48,865 bases of DNA from NCBI GenBank assembly GCA_002050125.1, contig MWTA01000022.1:1-48865 (forward strand). The letters are read 5' to 3'. A program made the position numbers and the translations under genes. Below the pieces are notes generated by a model, which did no database searches, was not told the DNA's origin, and saw only the letters and a program-made list of their open reading frames with translations. This stretch comes from Anaerolineae bacterium UTCFX2 (GTDB lineage Bacteria; Chloroflexota; Anaerolineae; Anaerolineales; UBA4823). Positions 1-8,158 of the stretch are shown piece after piece. Position 1 is the stretch's first letter. Every line of letters starts with the position of its first letter.

Positions 1-8
1 TACCAGCC

Positions 9-53
9 TTGGAACGATCACGGCAAGCAGTTAATATGTTTATAATGTATAAT
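9..53 (+). promoter_or_regulatory. Putative promoter region of the Asp23-fakA-degV-recG block
   Basis: The short leader carries two TATAAT hexamers at 41-46 and 48-53, and neither has a good -35 at the proper distance. An alternative pair is TTGGAA (9-14) and TAATAT (32-37) with a 17-base spacer. An AAAGGA ribosome-binding site at 65-70 precedes the ATG at 76. The -10 density suggests a promoter; which pair is used cannot be decided. Confidence 0.35.
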
Positions 54-75
54 CAGCCCGTTCTAAAGGACGAAT

Positions 76-432
76 ATGACAGAAGAAAATACTCCCTTAG
101 GTAGCATCCACGTCACGCCAAGAGCAATTGCCAGCATCGCCTATCATGCCACACTTCAATCTTATGGCGTTGTCGGGCTCACGTCAAAGAATCTGGTAGG
201 CGGTTTGGCGCAAGTCATCGTGAAAGACCCGACTCACGGCGTTGAAGTCCGCTATGATGGACAAAAGATCAAAATTGACCTGTACATCATTGTGGAATAT
301 GGGACGCGCATAAAATCTGTAGCCGACAGCGTGAGCCATACCGTTCGGTTTCAGGTTGAAAAAGCGCTGGGAATGACGGTGAATGAAGTAAATGTCCACG
401 TGCGGGGATTGAGGATCAGCGATATTGATTAA
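76..432 (+). CDS. Asp23/Gls24 family envelope stress response protein
   Basis: This 118-residue protein belongs to the Asp23/Gls24 (DUF322) family, small proteins linked in Firmicutes to the cell envelope and to alkaline or general stress. It has the family pattern: a start like 'LGSIHVTPRAIASIAYHAT', a central Gly/Val-rich segment ('GVVGLTSKN'), an 'LYIIVEYGTRI' strand and a C-terminal 'VNEVNVHVRGLRI'. No signal peptide or membrane segment is visible, so it should be cytosolic, possibly membrane-associated through partners. The ATG at 76 has an AAAGGA site. It lies 48 bases before a FakA-like gene, the same order as yloU-yloV in Bacillus, which supports both calls. Its biochemical role is unknown in most bacteria. 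Confidence 0.9.
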   Translation: MTEENTPLGSIHVTPRAIASIAYHATLQSYGVVGLTSKNLVGGLAQVIVKDPTHGVEVRYDGQKIKIDLYIIVEYGTRIKSVADSVSHTVRFQVEKALGMTVNEVNVHVRGLRISDID

Positions 433-480
433 TCTGGCTGCCTCTAACAGGCTAACATCCTTTTTCAGGAGTATTTATTA

Positions 481-2157
481 ATGTCGGTAGACCCGGTTGT
501 TCGTTCCAGGCGCGATTATCTGCGTGGCAAACCGATTGATGGGCAATCGTTGAAGCGCCTGATGCAAGCCAGCCTTACCTGGCTCAGAACAAACCAGCAA
601 ATTGTCAATGCTCTAAATGTGTTTCCGGTGCCTGACGGCGACACCGGAACGAACATGGTCTTAACCATGCAGGCTGCCTATGACGAGATTGCTGAATCGT
701 CCGAGAAGAACTTTGGCAAAATGACGCATTCACTGGCGCACGGCGCGTTGATGGGCGCACGCGGCAATTCCGGGGTGATTCTTTCTCAGTTGTTCCGCGG
801 CTTTGCCCGTTCAGTGGATAATATCGCGTCGCTGGATTTGCCAGCTCTGGTACAGGCGCTCGATTCTGCCCGCGAAACGGCTTATAAAGGCGTTGTCCGT
901 CCGGTAGAAGGCACAATTTTGACCGTAGCAAAAGACGTGGTAACTGTTGCGAATTCGAATAAGTCGCACTGGAATGACCCAATTGACCTGTTAGCCGCCA
1001 TCGTTGACGAAGCAAACCTGTCGGTTGCCAGAACGCCGTATTTGCTGCCGGTGCTGAAGGAAGCCGGCGTCGTCGATTCAGGCGGCAAAGGCTTATTCTT
1101 CATTCTGGAGGGGATGTTACGCTACATCGATGGTCTCTCTCTGGAAACCACCAACAATGCGGTTATCTCGTTATCCGAGATGGCGCTTGAGCATACGATG
1201 AGCGTCATCGAACCCGGACAGGATTATGAAGTGATCGTCGACTTCAAGCCAGCCGATACGCTGAACCTGCCCAATTTCTATAGCGACCTGGAGCAGATGG
1301 GAACCTCAATCCAAGTCGGCGAAGGCGATGGAATGTACCGCCTCCACATCCACGTCCCAACCGAGAAACTCTACACGCCAATTGAGTACACCCGCTCGCT
1401 CGGCGTTGTCACCAAAGTGGCGATTGAGAATTTAATTGAACAGATGGAGAACGGGGAGGAAACCTGTGCTGGCGATCTTTCACTAACGCCCGTCCAGGCA
1501 GGTCAGAATGCGGTTATTGTGGTTGCGCCTGGAATTGGAATCGCCCGCGTGTTTGCCAGCCTTGGCGCGGCGGCGATCATCGAAGGCGGTCAGACGATGA
1601 ATCCAAGCACCGAGGAAATCATCAAAGCCTTCGAAAACCTGCCCAGCAATCAAATCATCATCTTGCCAAACAACAAGAACGTCATCCTGACCGCGAATGC
1701 CGCAGCCGAACTTACGGTAAAAAACGTGGCAGTGATCCCCAGCCAAACCGTACCCCAGGGGCTGGCGGCGATGATGCGCCTTATCCCGGACGGGGATTTC
1801 GAGAGCGTGGTCAAAGAGATGAACGACGCCCTAAACGATGTTGAAACCGGCGAGATCACTAACGCCACCCGTTCGGTGGAAATCGATGGTGTGCAAGTGC
1901 AAGAGGGGCAACTCATCGTCCTGCATAACGGCAGGCTTGTGTTGGCTGCTTCAAATCTGCAGGAAGCCCTGTCAGGATTCCTGGAAGAAGCACATGCAGA
2001 GGACTACGAATTGATTACCCTCTTTTACGGTTCCAATATCACCAAGAAAGAGGTATTCCGCCTTGCCGATTATCTTCGGGAGCTTTACCCCGGACAAACC
2101 ATCGAGGTCCAGGAAGGCTGCCAACCGCATTATCACTTTATACTCTCGCTGGAATAA
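481..2157 (+). CDS. fakA: DAK2/DegV-associated kinase, FakA (YloV)-like
   Basis: This 558-residue protein matches the FakA/YloV family, which phosphorylates fatty acids held by a FakB (DegV-family) protein so that exogenous fatty acids can enter phospholipid synthesis. The N-terminal DhaL/DAK2 ATP-binding domain (about residues 20-215) has the Mg-ATP loop DGDTGTN at 52-58 and a 'GARGNSGVILSQ' loop near 92-103. The rest is the FakA middle and C-terminal DAK1/DegV-like region. Length is normal for FakA (about 550). An AGGAG site at about 468-472 sets the ATG. The DegV gene follows after 54 bases, a kinase plus lipid-carrier pair. Assignment to fatty acids rather than another substrate rests on family and context. 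Confidence 0.88.
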   Translation: MSVDPVVRSRRDYLRGKPIDGQSLKRLMQASLTWLRTNQQIVNALNVFPVPDGDTGTNMVLTMQAAYDEIAESSEKNFGKMTHSLAHGALMGARGNSGVILSQLFRGFARSVDNIASLDLPALVQALDSARETAYKGVVRPVEGTILTVAKDVVTVANSNKSHWNDPIDLLAAIVDEANLSVARTPYLLPVLKEAGVVDSGGKGLFFILEGMLRYIDGLSLETTNNAVISLSEMALEHTMSVIEPGQDYEVIVDFKPADTLNLPNFYSDLEQMGTSIQVGEGDGMYRLHIHVPTEKLYTPIEYTRSLGVVTKVAIENLIEQMENGEETCAGDLSLTPVQAGQNAVIVVAPGIGIARVFASLGAAAIIEGGQTMNPSTEEIIKAFENLPSNQIIILPNNKNVILTANAAAELTVKNVAVIPSQTVPQGLAAMMRLIPDGDFESVVKEMNDALNDVETGEITNATRSVEIDGVQVQEGQLIVLHNGRLVLAASNLQEALSGFLEEAHAEDYELITLFYGSNITKKEVFRLADYLRELYPGQTIEVQEGCQPHYHFILSLE

Positions 2158-2211
2158 TGCATTTAATTTTCTGTTACTCGGGATCCCACAAGTTCGAAAT
2201 GCAATGACACC

Positions 2212-3045
2212 ATGGAAAAAATTGCGCTCGTGACCGACAGCACCGCCGACCTGCCTCAAGAACTGATCGATCGGTATGAGATCCAGGTTGTTCGCAATTT
2301 ATTGATTATCGAAGGTCAAAGTCTGCGAGATGGCATTGATATCAGCAGAGAAGAATACTATGAGCGCCTGCCCAGGTTCAAGCCAACGCCTACCACTGCC
2401 ACGGCCTCTTCCGGCGTTTATCAAGAGCTTTACGAAACCCTGTTCCAACGCGGCGCAAAAACGATCGTGTCAATTCATCCCCCTCAAAAACTGAGCGGGA
2501 TCATCAACGCCGCAAATATCGCCGCCCAGGCATTTGGCAATCGCATTCACGTCATTGACAGCGGTCAGGTCTCGCTTGGGCTTGGCTTCCAGATTCTCGC
2601 GGCAGCGGAGGCAATCCGTCACGGCGCCAGCTTGGATACAATCTTGCGTTTGCTGGATGAAATCCGCGGTCGAGTTCGACTCGTAGCCATGCTGGACACA
2701 TTGGAGTACATCCGGCGCAGCGGCAGAGTCTCCTGGGCGCGCGCCCGTCTGGGCAACTTGCTTCAAATCAAACCCTTCATTGAGCTAACAGACGGAGACG
2801 TGCGCAGCCTGGGCGAAAGCCGAACGCGCACAAAAGGTATTCATCGATTACGAGAATTCCTTTATGATCTGGGCGCGCTTGAAAACCTGGCAATTTTACA
2901 TACCAACGCCGAGAATGATGCACGCCAGTTTGTGAAAACTCTACAATTGCATCTGAGCTCAGCGCCGCTAATTATCAACGTGACAACCGTGATTGGCACG
3001 CATGTAGGCCCCAACTGCCTGGGGTTTGCCGTGCTGATTAAATAA
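2212..3045 (+). CDS. DegV family protein (FakB-like fatty-acid binding protein)
   Basis: This 277-residue DegV-fold protein would bind a fatty acid in the cytosol and present it to the FakA-like kinase upstream. Visible signatures are TDSTADLP at residues 8-15, a 'TTATASSG' loop near 61-68 (the position of the acyl-carboxylate binding loop), a 'VIDSGQVSLGLGF' segment, and a C-terminal 'VIGTHVGPNCLGF', the typical DegV end. Length is typical (about 280). No clear Shine-Dalgarno site precedes the ATG at 2212, so translation may be coupled to the upstream gene. Fatty-acid specificity is inferred from pairing with FakA. Confidence 0.88.
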   Translation: MEKIALVTDSTADLPQELIDRYEIQVVRNLLIIEGQSLRDGIDISREEYYERLPRFKPTPTTATASSGVYQELYETLFQRGAKTIVSIHPPQKLSGIINAANIAAQAFGNRIHVIDSGQVSLGLGFQILAAAEAIRHGASLDTILRLLDEIRGRVRLVAMLDTLEYIRRSGRVSWARARLGNLLQIKPFIELTDGDVRSLGESRTRTKGIHRLREFLYDLGALENLAILHTNAENDARQFVKTLQLHLSSAPLIINVTTVIGTHVGPNCLGFAVLIK

Positions 3046-3066
3046 GGCTGGTAAAATTAAACCTTA

Positions 3067-5688
3067 ATGAAACCTTCTCTCCAAAAACTCCAAAGAGTTT
3101 TCAAACTGGAAGCGGATCGAGGTTACGACAATCGCGCCGTGGTTGGCGGAATCGATCGCATGCTCGAGCATTGGACGCCAGAAGCGCGTCACGAAGGCGT
3201 ACCGGAGGATTTGATCGCTTATATCGAAAGCCGGTTTCGCGATTACAACCGCCTGAGTGAAAAATCACGCGCAGAAGCGCTACAAGGTATGTGGAGACGA
3301 ATCCAACGCAGCGAAGAAAGCGACCTGAGCAGTCAACCGGTTGAGATAGAAGACCATAAGGAGGCGCTGCCAGTCTCACCGCCGGAGCCCGAGCCAGCCG
3401 GGGCTCCCGAGATAACCTCGGATGAAGCTCCGCCCGAAGCAACTGACAGCACAATCCAGGCTGAGGCAGCTCCGTCTATAATCGCTGCGCCACCGGAAAA
3501 AGCGCAGACCACTGAGCAAGCCGCTCACGCGGCGGTGATCGAACGGTTCGAGAGAAAACAACGGGAGATCCAGCCCACCGTTGAACCTGCGGCTTTGAAT
3601 GCCCCGGTTACCGTCTTACAGGGAATCGGCCCGCGGATTGCGCAGAACTTGAGCCGCCTGGGCTTGCATACCCTGCGGGATATGCTGTACCATTTCCCGC
3701 GCCGTTACGATGACTATTCGAGGCTGGCGCCGATCAACCGGCTCCAATATGGAGATAAAGTCACCGTGATCGCGACCGTGCAGCAGATCAAGACCCGCCT
3801 CATTCGGAATGGAACCGCCACCCTGGTCGAAGCCTTGGTCAGCGACGGCAGCGGCGCGCTGAGAGTGAGTTGGTTCAACCAGGTCTGGCGGGCAAAACGC
3901 CTGTACGAAGGTTCGCAGATCGTGCTGGCTGGCAAAGTCGATCAATACCTTGGTCGAAAGGTGATGACCAATCCGGACGTGGAAACGCTCGAAGAGGAGC
4001 AGTTGAGCACCAACCGCATTGTTCCGGTGTACCCACTCACCGAACAAGTGACTCAGTCCTGGCTGCGCAAACAGATGAATCAAGTCGTGAGCTATTGGGC
4101 GCCGCGCACCCTGGACCCGCTTCCAGAGAAGATGCGCCGTGAAGCGGAGTTAATCCCGCTTCCAGATGCCTTGCTCCAGATCCATTTCCCGGAGAGCCAT
4201 GAAGCCCTCCAGGCTGCACAAGAGCGGCTCGCATTCGATGAAATTTTCCTCCTCCAATCGGGGGTGGTCAGACAAAAACACGCCTGGCAAAACCGCACTG
4301 CGAAAACCTTCACCGCTGAACCAGAGTGGCTGGACGAACAAGTTTCCCGCCTTCCCTACCAACTGACGGGCGCCCAGCAACATGCGTTGGACGACATCAA
4401 ACACGACCTCGCTTCAGGCAAGCCGATGAACCGCCTGATTCAAGGCGATGTAGGTTCTGGAAAAACGGTGATCGCGGCGCTGGCAATCGCGATTGTTACC
4501 AGCCAGGGCAGCCAGGCTTGTATGATGGCGCCGACCAGCCTTCTGGCTGAGCAGCACTATCAAACCCTGTTGAATCTGCTCACCAAAGAGCCCCCCAGCG
4601 CTGATGCCGGGGAGACTCCCGGCGCGCCGATATTAACCGAGAACCAGGTCAGACTGCTGATCGGTTCAACCCCTGAAGCGGAAAAACAGGAGATACGAGC
4701 GGGCTTGGCTGACGGCGCGATCAAACTGGTCGTCGGAACGCATGCGCTGATCGAAGACCCGGTCGGCTTTGCCAACCTGAGCCTGGTCATCGTCGATGAA
4801 CAACATCGCTTTGGCGTGGATCAGCGGGCTGCGCTGCGTCTGAAAGGCGTCAATCCACATCTCATGGTGATGACAGCCACGCCAATTCCGCGCTCCCTGG
4901 CGCTCACAATCTACGGGGATCTGGACTTGACCGTGATGGATGAAATGCCCCCCGGACGGCAGCCAGTTGGAACCTTTATCCTGATGCCGCGCGAGCGCGA
5001 GCGCGCTTACAGCCTGATCCGTTCTCAGATCGAACAGGGCCGCCAGACATTCATCATTTATCCATTGATTGAAGAAAGCGAAAACAGCGAAGCGCGCGCC
5101 GCGGTCGAAGAGCAGAAGCGTCTGCAATCGACGATCTTCCCCCATCTCCAGGTTGGCTTGCTGCACGGACGCATGCGCAGCGAAGACAAAGAAGCGGTGA
5201 TGGAGGCGTTCAGGCGCGGCGAATTTCCGATCCTGGTCTCCACCACGGTGATTGAAGTCGGGGTAGACATTCCGAACGCCAGCGTGATGCTGATCGAGGG
5301 AGCGAACCGGTTCGGTTTGGCTCAGCTCCATCAACTGCGCGGGCGGGTTGGCAGAGGCGCGGACAAATCGTATTGTCTGCTGATCCCAGAAAGCCAGGAT
5401 GAGGCGGAGAACGAACGCCTGCTGGTGATGACCAGCACCAATGATGGGTTTGTGCTGGCTGAACGCGACCTAGAGCAGCGCGGTCCCGGCGACTTCCTAG
5501 GGTCCCGCCAATCCGGTTTCGCCGAGTTAAAAATGGCAAAGATTTCAGATATTCATTTGATCGAAAAGGCGCGCCGTTTCGCCCAGGCGCTGTTCGAAAC
5601 CGACCCGGCGCTCACGCTGCCTGAGCACCAGCTTTTGGCATCCTCCTTGCAACAATTCTGGGAGGAGAACGTAGGTGATATTAGCTGA
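3067..5688 (+). CDS. recG: ATP-dependent DNA helicase RecG
   Basis: RecG is the superfamily 2 helicase that remodels stalled replication forks and branch-migrates Holliday junctions. The 873-residue protein has a wedge/OB domain ('PVTVLQGIGPRIAQNL' from about residue 178), Walker A GDVGSGKT at 460-467, the DEQH Walker B box at 577-580, 'MTATPIPRSLALT', and the helicase C-terminal motifs 'STTVIEVGVDIP', 'QLHQLRGRVGRG' and 'RGPGDFLGSRQSG'. It is about 180 residues longer than E. coli RecG because of an N-terminal extension: a charged helical segment (1-100) and a Pro/Glu/Ala-rich linker (about 100-165). The ATG lacks an obvious ribosome-binding site; a TAAAAT hexamer sits at 3052-3057, 9 bases upstream. 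Confidence 0.97.
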   Translation: MKPSLQKLQRVFKLEADRGYDNRAVVGGIDRMLEHWTPEARHEGVPEDLIAYIESRFRDYNRLSEKSRAEALQGMWRRIQRSEESDLSSQPVEIEDHKEALPVSPPEPEPAGAPEITSDEAPPEATDSTIQAEAAPSIIAAPPEKAQTTEQAAHAAVIERFERKQREIQPTVEPAALNAPVTVLQGIGPRIAQNLSRLGLHTLRDMLYHFPRRYDDYSRLAPINRLQYGDKVTVIATVQQIKTRLIRNGTATLVEALVSDGSGALRVSWFNQVWRAKRLYEGSQIVLAGKVDQYLGRKVMTNPDVETLEEEQLSTNRIVPVYPLTEQVTQSWLRKQMNQVVSYWAPRTLDPLPEKMRREAELIPLPDALLQIHFPESHEALQAAQERLAFDEIFLLQSGVVRQKHAWQNRTAKTFTAEPEWLDEQVSRLPYQLTGAQQHALDDIKHDLASGKPMNRLIQGDVGSGKTVIAALAIAIVTSQGSQACMMAPTSLLAEQHYQTLLNLLTKEPPSADAGETPGAPILTENQVRLLIGSTPEAEKQEIRAGLADGAIKLVVGTHALIEDPVGFANLSLVIVDEQHRFGVDQRAALRLKGVNPHLMVMTATPIPRSLALTIYGDLDLTVMDEMPPGRQPVGTFILMPRERERAYSLIRSQIEQGRQTFIIYPLIEESENSEARAAVEEQKRLQSTIFPHLQVGLLHGRMRSEDKEAVMEAFRRGEFPILVSTTVIEVGVDIPNASVMLIEGANRFGLAQLHQLRGRVGRGADKSYCLLIPESQDEAENERLLVMTSTNDGFVLAERDLEQRGPGDFLGSRQSGFAELKMAKISDIHLIEKARRFAQALFETDPALTLPEHQLLASSLQQFWEENVGDIS

Positions 5689-5722
5689 TACGAATCCTAA
5701 AAAAACCAGAGAGAATTCTTGT

Positions 5723-6247
5723 ATGGTGCGTGCTGTCTTCCCTGGAACATTCGACCCGATCCACTTTGGTCACATCGATATTGCCAGTCGTGCTGCCAGA
5801 ATATTCGATGAGGTCATCATTGCAGTCTATGATAGACCGCTAAAAACGCTGGTGTTTCCGCCGGCTACCCGCATTCAGCTGGTGAGCGAAGCCTTCGCAA
5901 ATGATCCAAAAATCAAGGTTATGGGTTACAGCGGGCTGACCGTCGAACTCTGTAAGACGGTGGACGCGCAAGTGATTGTGCGCGGCTTGCGAGTTTTCTC
6001 GGATTTCGAATTCGAATTCCGCATGGCGCTCGCAAATCACCGTCTGGACCCCGAAATTGAGGTCATTGCGCTGATCACTGCCGAGGAACACACGTTCCTT
6101 TCCTCTTCTACAGTGCGCGAGATCGCCTCCCTCGGCGGCGATGTGAGCAGTATGGTGCCAAAACATGTGGAAACCGCTTTGAAATTGCGGTTTCACGAAC
6201 TGGGCGATGAGCAGCAAGTTGTGCCGACAACTTCTCTGCGCGATTGA
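5723..6247 (+). CDS. coaD: Pantetheine-phosphate adenylyltransferase
   Basis: CoaD transfers AMP from ATP to 4'-phosphopantetheine, giving dephospho-CoA, the penultimate step of coenzyme A synthesis. The 174-residue product has the nucleotidyltransferase start GTFDPIHFGH with H14 and H17, 'VIVRGLRVFSDFEFE' in the pantetheine-binding region, and the C-terminal 'TFLSSSTVREIA' loop, a variant of the ISSSxVRE motif. The frame is open from an ATG at 5675, but that would add 16 non-conserved residues and overlap recG; the ATG at 5723 matches the family start. It lies 34 bases after recG and is probably cotranscribed. Confidence 0.96.
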   Translation: MVRAVFPGTFDPIHFGHIDIASRAARIFDEVIIAVYDRPLKTLVFPPATRIQLVSEAFANDPKIKVMGYSGLTVELCKTVDAQVIVRGLRVFSDFEFEFRMALANHRLDPEIEVIALITAEEHTFLSSSTVREIASLGGDVSSMVPKHVETALKLRFHELGDEQQVVPTTSLRD

Positions 6248-6272
6248 GGCAAAATCCATGTCAAACAAATCG

Positions 6273-6301
6273 TTGACGGATTTCGAAAATTCAAGTAATC
6301 T
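6273..6301 (+). promoter_or_regulatory. Putative sigma-70 promoter for the SepIVA-like gene
   Basis: TTGACG at 6273-6278 and TAATCT at 6296-6301 are separated by exactly 17 bases. Transcription would start near 6308, giving a leader of about 60 bases to the ATG at 6367, which has a strong GGGAGG ribosome-binding site. Confidence 0.5.
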
Positions 6302-6366
6302 ACACAGAACATACATCATTGCATGCTTCTATTCTGCGATTGAATTGACCTGTCTGGGAGGGGTAA

Positions 6367-6837
6367 ATGGATATCCTACATCTGGTTGACCGGCTGGAAG
6401 AGCTCTTAAATCAAAGTCGCCCTCTCTTTTTTACGCACAACGTGTTGATCGATGAGGACCGCATCCTGGATATCATCGACCAGATGAGGGTCGCTGTGCC
6501 AGATGAAGTAAAAAAAGCCCAACAACTGCTCGCCCAGCGCGATCGGATTCTGGCGCAGGCGCAGGAAGAAGCCAATCGCACGATCGCGATCGCGCGCGAA
6601 AAGAGCGACCAACTGGTGCAGCGTGATGCAATCGTCCAGGCAGCCCAAACGGAAGCCGACCAGGTCATCGCCCAGTCCCTCACTAACGCAGAAAAGACGC
6701 GCCTGGACGCCGATCATTATGTCGTCGAGTCGCTGACCAAGCTGGAAGTAGAGCTAGACCGCATCTTAAACCAGGTGCGCAACGGAATCCGGGCGCTGCA
6801 GCAGGAGAAATCCAAATCAGAAAAAGATGAGTCCTGA
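6367..6837 (+). CDS. Short SepIVA/DivIVA-like coiled-coil protein
   Basis: This 156-residue protein has no signal peptide or membrane helix. Residues 1-55 form a short N-terminal domain ('LVDRLEELL', 'IDEDRILDIIDQMRVAVP'). Residues about 55-115 are a coiled coil rich in Glu, Gln, Ala and Arg ('QAQEEANRTIAIAREK'), and 118-150 form a further helix. From memory, the pattern 'ILDIIDQMRVAVPDEVKKAQ' plus a late 'DADHYVVESLTKLE' helix resembles mycobacterial SepIVA (Rv2927c), a divisome-associated protein about 90 residues longer in the coil. Automated pipelines may call it ATP synthase b-subunit-like because of the coil; there is no membrane anchor to support that. It follows coaD by 119 bases. A role in division or polar growth is inference. 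Confidence 0.8.
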   Translation: MDILHLVDRLEELLNQSRPLFFTHNVLIDEDRILDIIDQMRVAVPDEVKKAQQLLAQRDRILAQAQEEANRTIAIAREKSDQLVQRDAIVQAAQTEADQVIAQSLTNAEKTRLDADHYVVESLTKLEVELDRILNQVRNGIRALQQEKSKSEKDES

Positions 6838-6924
6838 AGAGAAGACCGCGTTGTTCATCCCCTTTTCATAACGCGGCAATTGCAGTTCAGCACAGTTCAC
6901 ATAATTTTTTCAACGCAATCGCCT

Positions 6925-6953
6925 TTGACAATTCAAACCCGCAGAGGTATAAT
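6925..6953 (+). promoter_or_regulatory. Perfect consensus sigma-70 promoter of the S1-domain gene
   Basis: TTGACA at 6925-6930 and TATAAT at 6948-6953 are separated by exactly 17 bases, a 12/12 match to the housekeeping consensus. Transcription should start near 6960 and give an 80-base leader to the ATG at 7040. Confidence 0.82.
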
Positions 6954-7011
6954 CCGCCTTCGCGGGTTAAACTTCCCCACAATTCACTTGAAACCTTCCA
7001 CCCTATGGTGG
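6936..7011 (+). promoter_or_regulatory. Inverted repeat over the -10 box and leader hairpins of the S1-domain gene
   Basis: AACCCGC at 6936-6942 and GCGGGTT at 6962-6968 form a 7-base inverted repeat with the -10 box in the middle, an arrangement expected for an operator. The start region also holds CCGC-CTTC-GCGG (6954-6965), and the leader holds CCACC-CTAT-GGTGG (6998-7011), both able to form small hairpins. Whether a repressor or the encoded RNA-binding protein acts here cannot be told from sequence. Confidence 0.4.
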
Positions 7012-7039
7012 TTCGATCCTATTTTTTGGAGAAAGCGTT

Positions 7040-7825
7040 ATGGAAACCGATGTTGCAGGAATTCAGGAAACCACCTCAGGACCGAACATAAGCGAGATTC
7101 AAAGAAAACAACAATTTACCGGAACCGTAGTTAAAACGACTTTAGCCGGCGCGTTGGTGGACATTGGCTTGGACACACCGGGCGTTGTCCATATCTCACA
7201 ACTGCAAGCTGAGCCAGTCAATCGCGTAGAGGACGTTGTCCAACCCGGGCAGCAAGTCGATGTGTGGGTTCAGCGGGTTGTTCCCAAAAAGAACCGCATC
7301 GAGCTAACGATGATCAAACCGCTGGCGCTGGAATGGCGGGATATCGAGAAGGACATGGTCCTCAAAGGAACGGTCACTCGCCTGGAAAAATTTGGCGCAT
7401 TTGTCGAAATCGGCGCCGAGCGCCCTGGATTAGTGCACATCAGCGAAATGACCTACGGATACATCAAGGATCCGAGCGAAGTCGTGAAACAAGGCGATGA
7501 GATTGAAGTGAAAGTCCTCAATGTGAACCGCCAGAAGCGCCAGATTAAGCTGAGCATGAAGGCTTTGGAAGAACCGCCCATCAAAGAGGTAAAAGAGAGT
7601 AAGGCGCCCAAGAAAGCAGAAGCGAGCGTTAGCGAGGCTGAGGAACCCAAAGAAGAACCCGTTCCGACCGCGATGGAGATTGCCTTGCGCGAAGCGATGG
7701 AGCGTTCAAAAGAGAAACACCCCGAACGACAAACTGAAAAAGAGCGGCGGAAACCCACCGCTTCCAACAATGAACTTGAGCAGATTCTGGCGCGCACCCT
7801 CCAGCACAAAGTTAAAACCAAATAA
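7040..7825 (+). CDS. S1 RNA-binding domain protein (two S1 domains)
   Basis: The 261-residue protein has two S1 domains, OB-folds that bind RNA. The first spans about residues 24-93 ('FTGTVVKTTLAGALVDIG', 'GVVHISQL'); the second spans about 110-180 ('LKGTVTRLEKFGAFVEIG', 'GLVHISEMTYGYIKDPSE', 'VKVLNVNRQKRQIKLSMK'). A charged, probably disordered tail rich in Lys, Glu and Pro follows (about 185-261). Full ribosomal protein S1 has four to six such domains, so this is a short S1-like protein that could help mRNA binding to the 30S subunit or act as a separate RNA-binding factor. It has its own perfect consensus promoter, a structured leader and a GGAGA site, suggesting high expression. Confidence 0.9.
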   Translation: METDVAGIQETTSGPNISEIQRKQQFTGTVVKTTLAGALVDIGLDTPGVVHISQLQAEPVNRVEDVVQPGQQVDVWVQRVVPKKNRIELTMIKPLALEWRDIEKDMVLKGTVTRLEKFGAFVEIGAERPGLVHISEMTYGYIKDPSEVVKQGDEIEVKVLNVNRQKRQIKLSMKALEEPPIKEVKESKAPKKAEASVSEAEEPKEEPVPTAMEIALREAMERSKEKHPERQTEKERRKPTASNNELEQILARTLQHKVKTK

Positions 7826-7859
7826 CTCTCTGGAAACCGCTCGTTTTGTTAATAAAACC

Positions 7860-7893
7860 GTCCCGCCCTACTAATTTCGCAGCAGGGCGGGAC
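7860..7893 (+). terminator. Hairpin after the S1-domain gene
   Basis: GTCCCGCCCT (7860-7869) and AGGGCGGGAC (7884-7893) form a perfect 10-base stem with a 14-base loop, 35 bases after the stop. The downstream side has only a mixed TCTCGT tract. Read on the reverse strand, the stem is followed by a T-rich tract (GGTTTTATTAAC). It is likely a transcription end or attenuator, but not a textbook T-tailed terminator. A TATAAT hexamer follows at 7901-7906 without a good -35. Confidence 0.5.
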
Positions 7894-7924
7894 TCTCGTA
7901 TATAATGTAAGCCGTGTCGCGCTC

Positions 7925-8125
7925 AACCTTTGGCGCCGCATTTACGTCGTGGATGAATGTGAGAGAGACGGATGACGCAAACTGGCAAACCGGGTCGAGC
8001 GCGACTTGGCTACGCCTGGCGGTGTGGGCGAGGTTGTGTACCAACAGGCTCAAGACCATTATACAGAAAAACCTTCCCCTGAGGATGAGAAGCAATTCGC
8101 AGTTTTGTTAGCTTTCGGGGAATAA
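7925..8125 (+). pseudogene. Broken small reading frame with protein-like composition
   Basis: The 333-base stretch between the S1 gene and the DUF3786 gene holds one frame that looks coding but is interrupted. It reads 'NLWRRIYVVDECERDG', a TGA at 7973-7975, then 'RKLANRVERDLATPGG', 'VGEVVYQQAQDHYTEK' and 'EDEKQFAVLLAFGE', ending at TAA 8123-8125. The composition and charged/hydrophobic spacing fit a real helical protein, while the competing frame (GTG at 7914) reads poorly. No good start codon lies after the TGA. It may be a decayed gene, a sequencing error at the TGA, or chance. Confidence 0.3.
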
Positions 8126-8158
8126 CCTTGCCCCACAGGGGTGGATGGAGAGCCATTT

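Noticed and set aside
6367-6837. ATP synthase subunit b
   Set aside because: There is no membrane anchor and no other ATP synthase gene; the likeness is only coiled-coil composition.
7914-8111. 65-codon frame starting with GTG after the S1 gene
   Set aside because: Its translation is Arg/Thr/Ser/Trp-rich and unprotein-like, while another frame in the same place reads far better.
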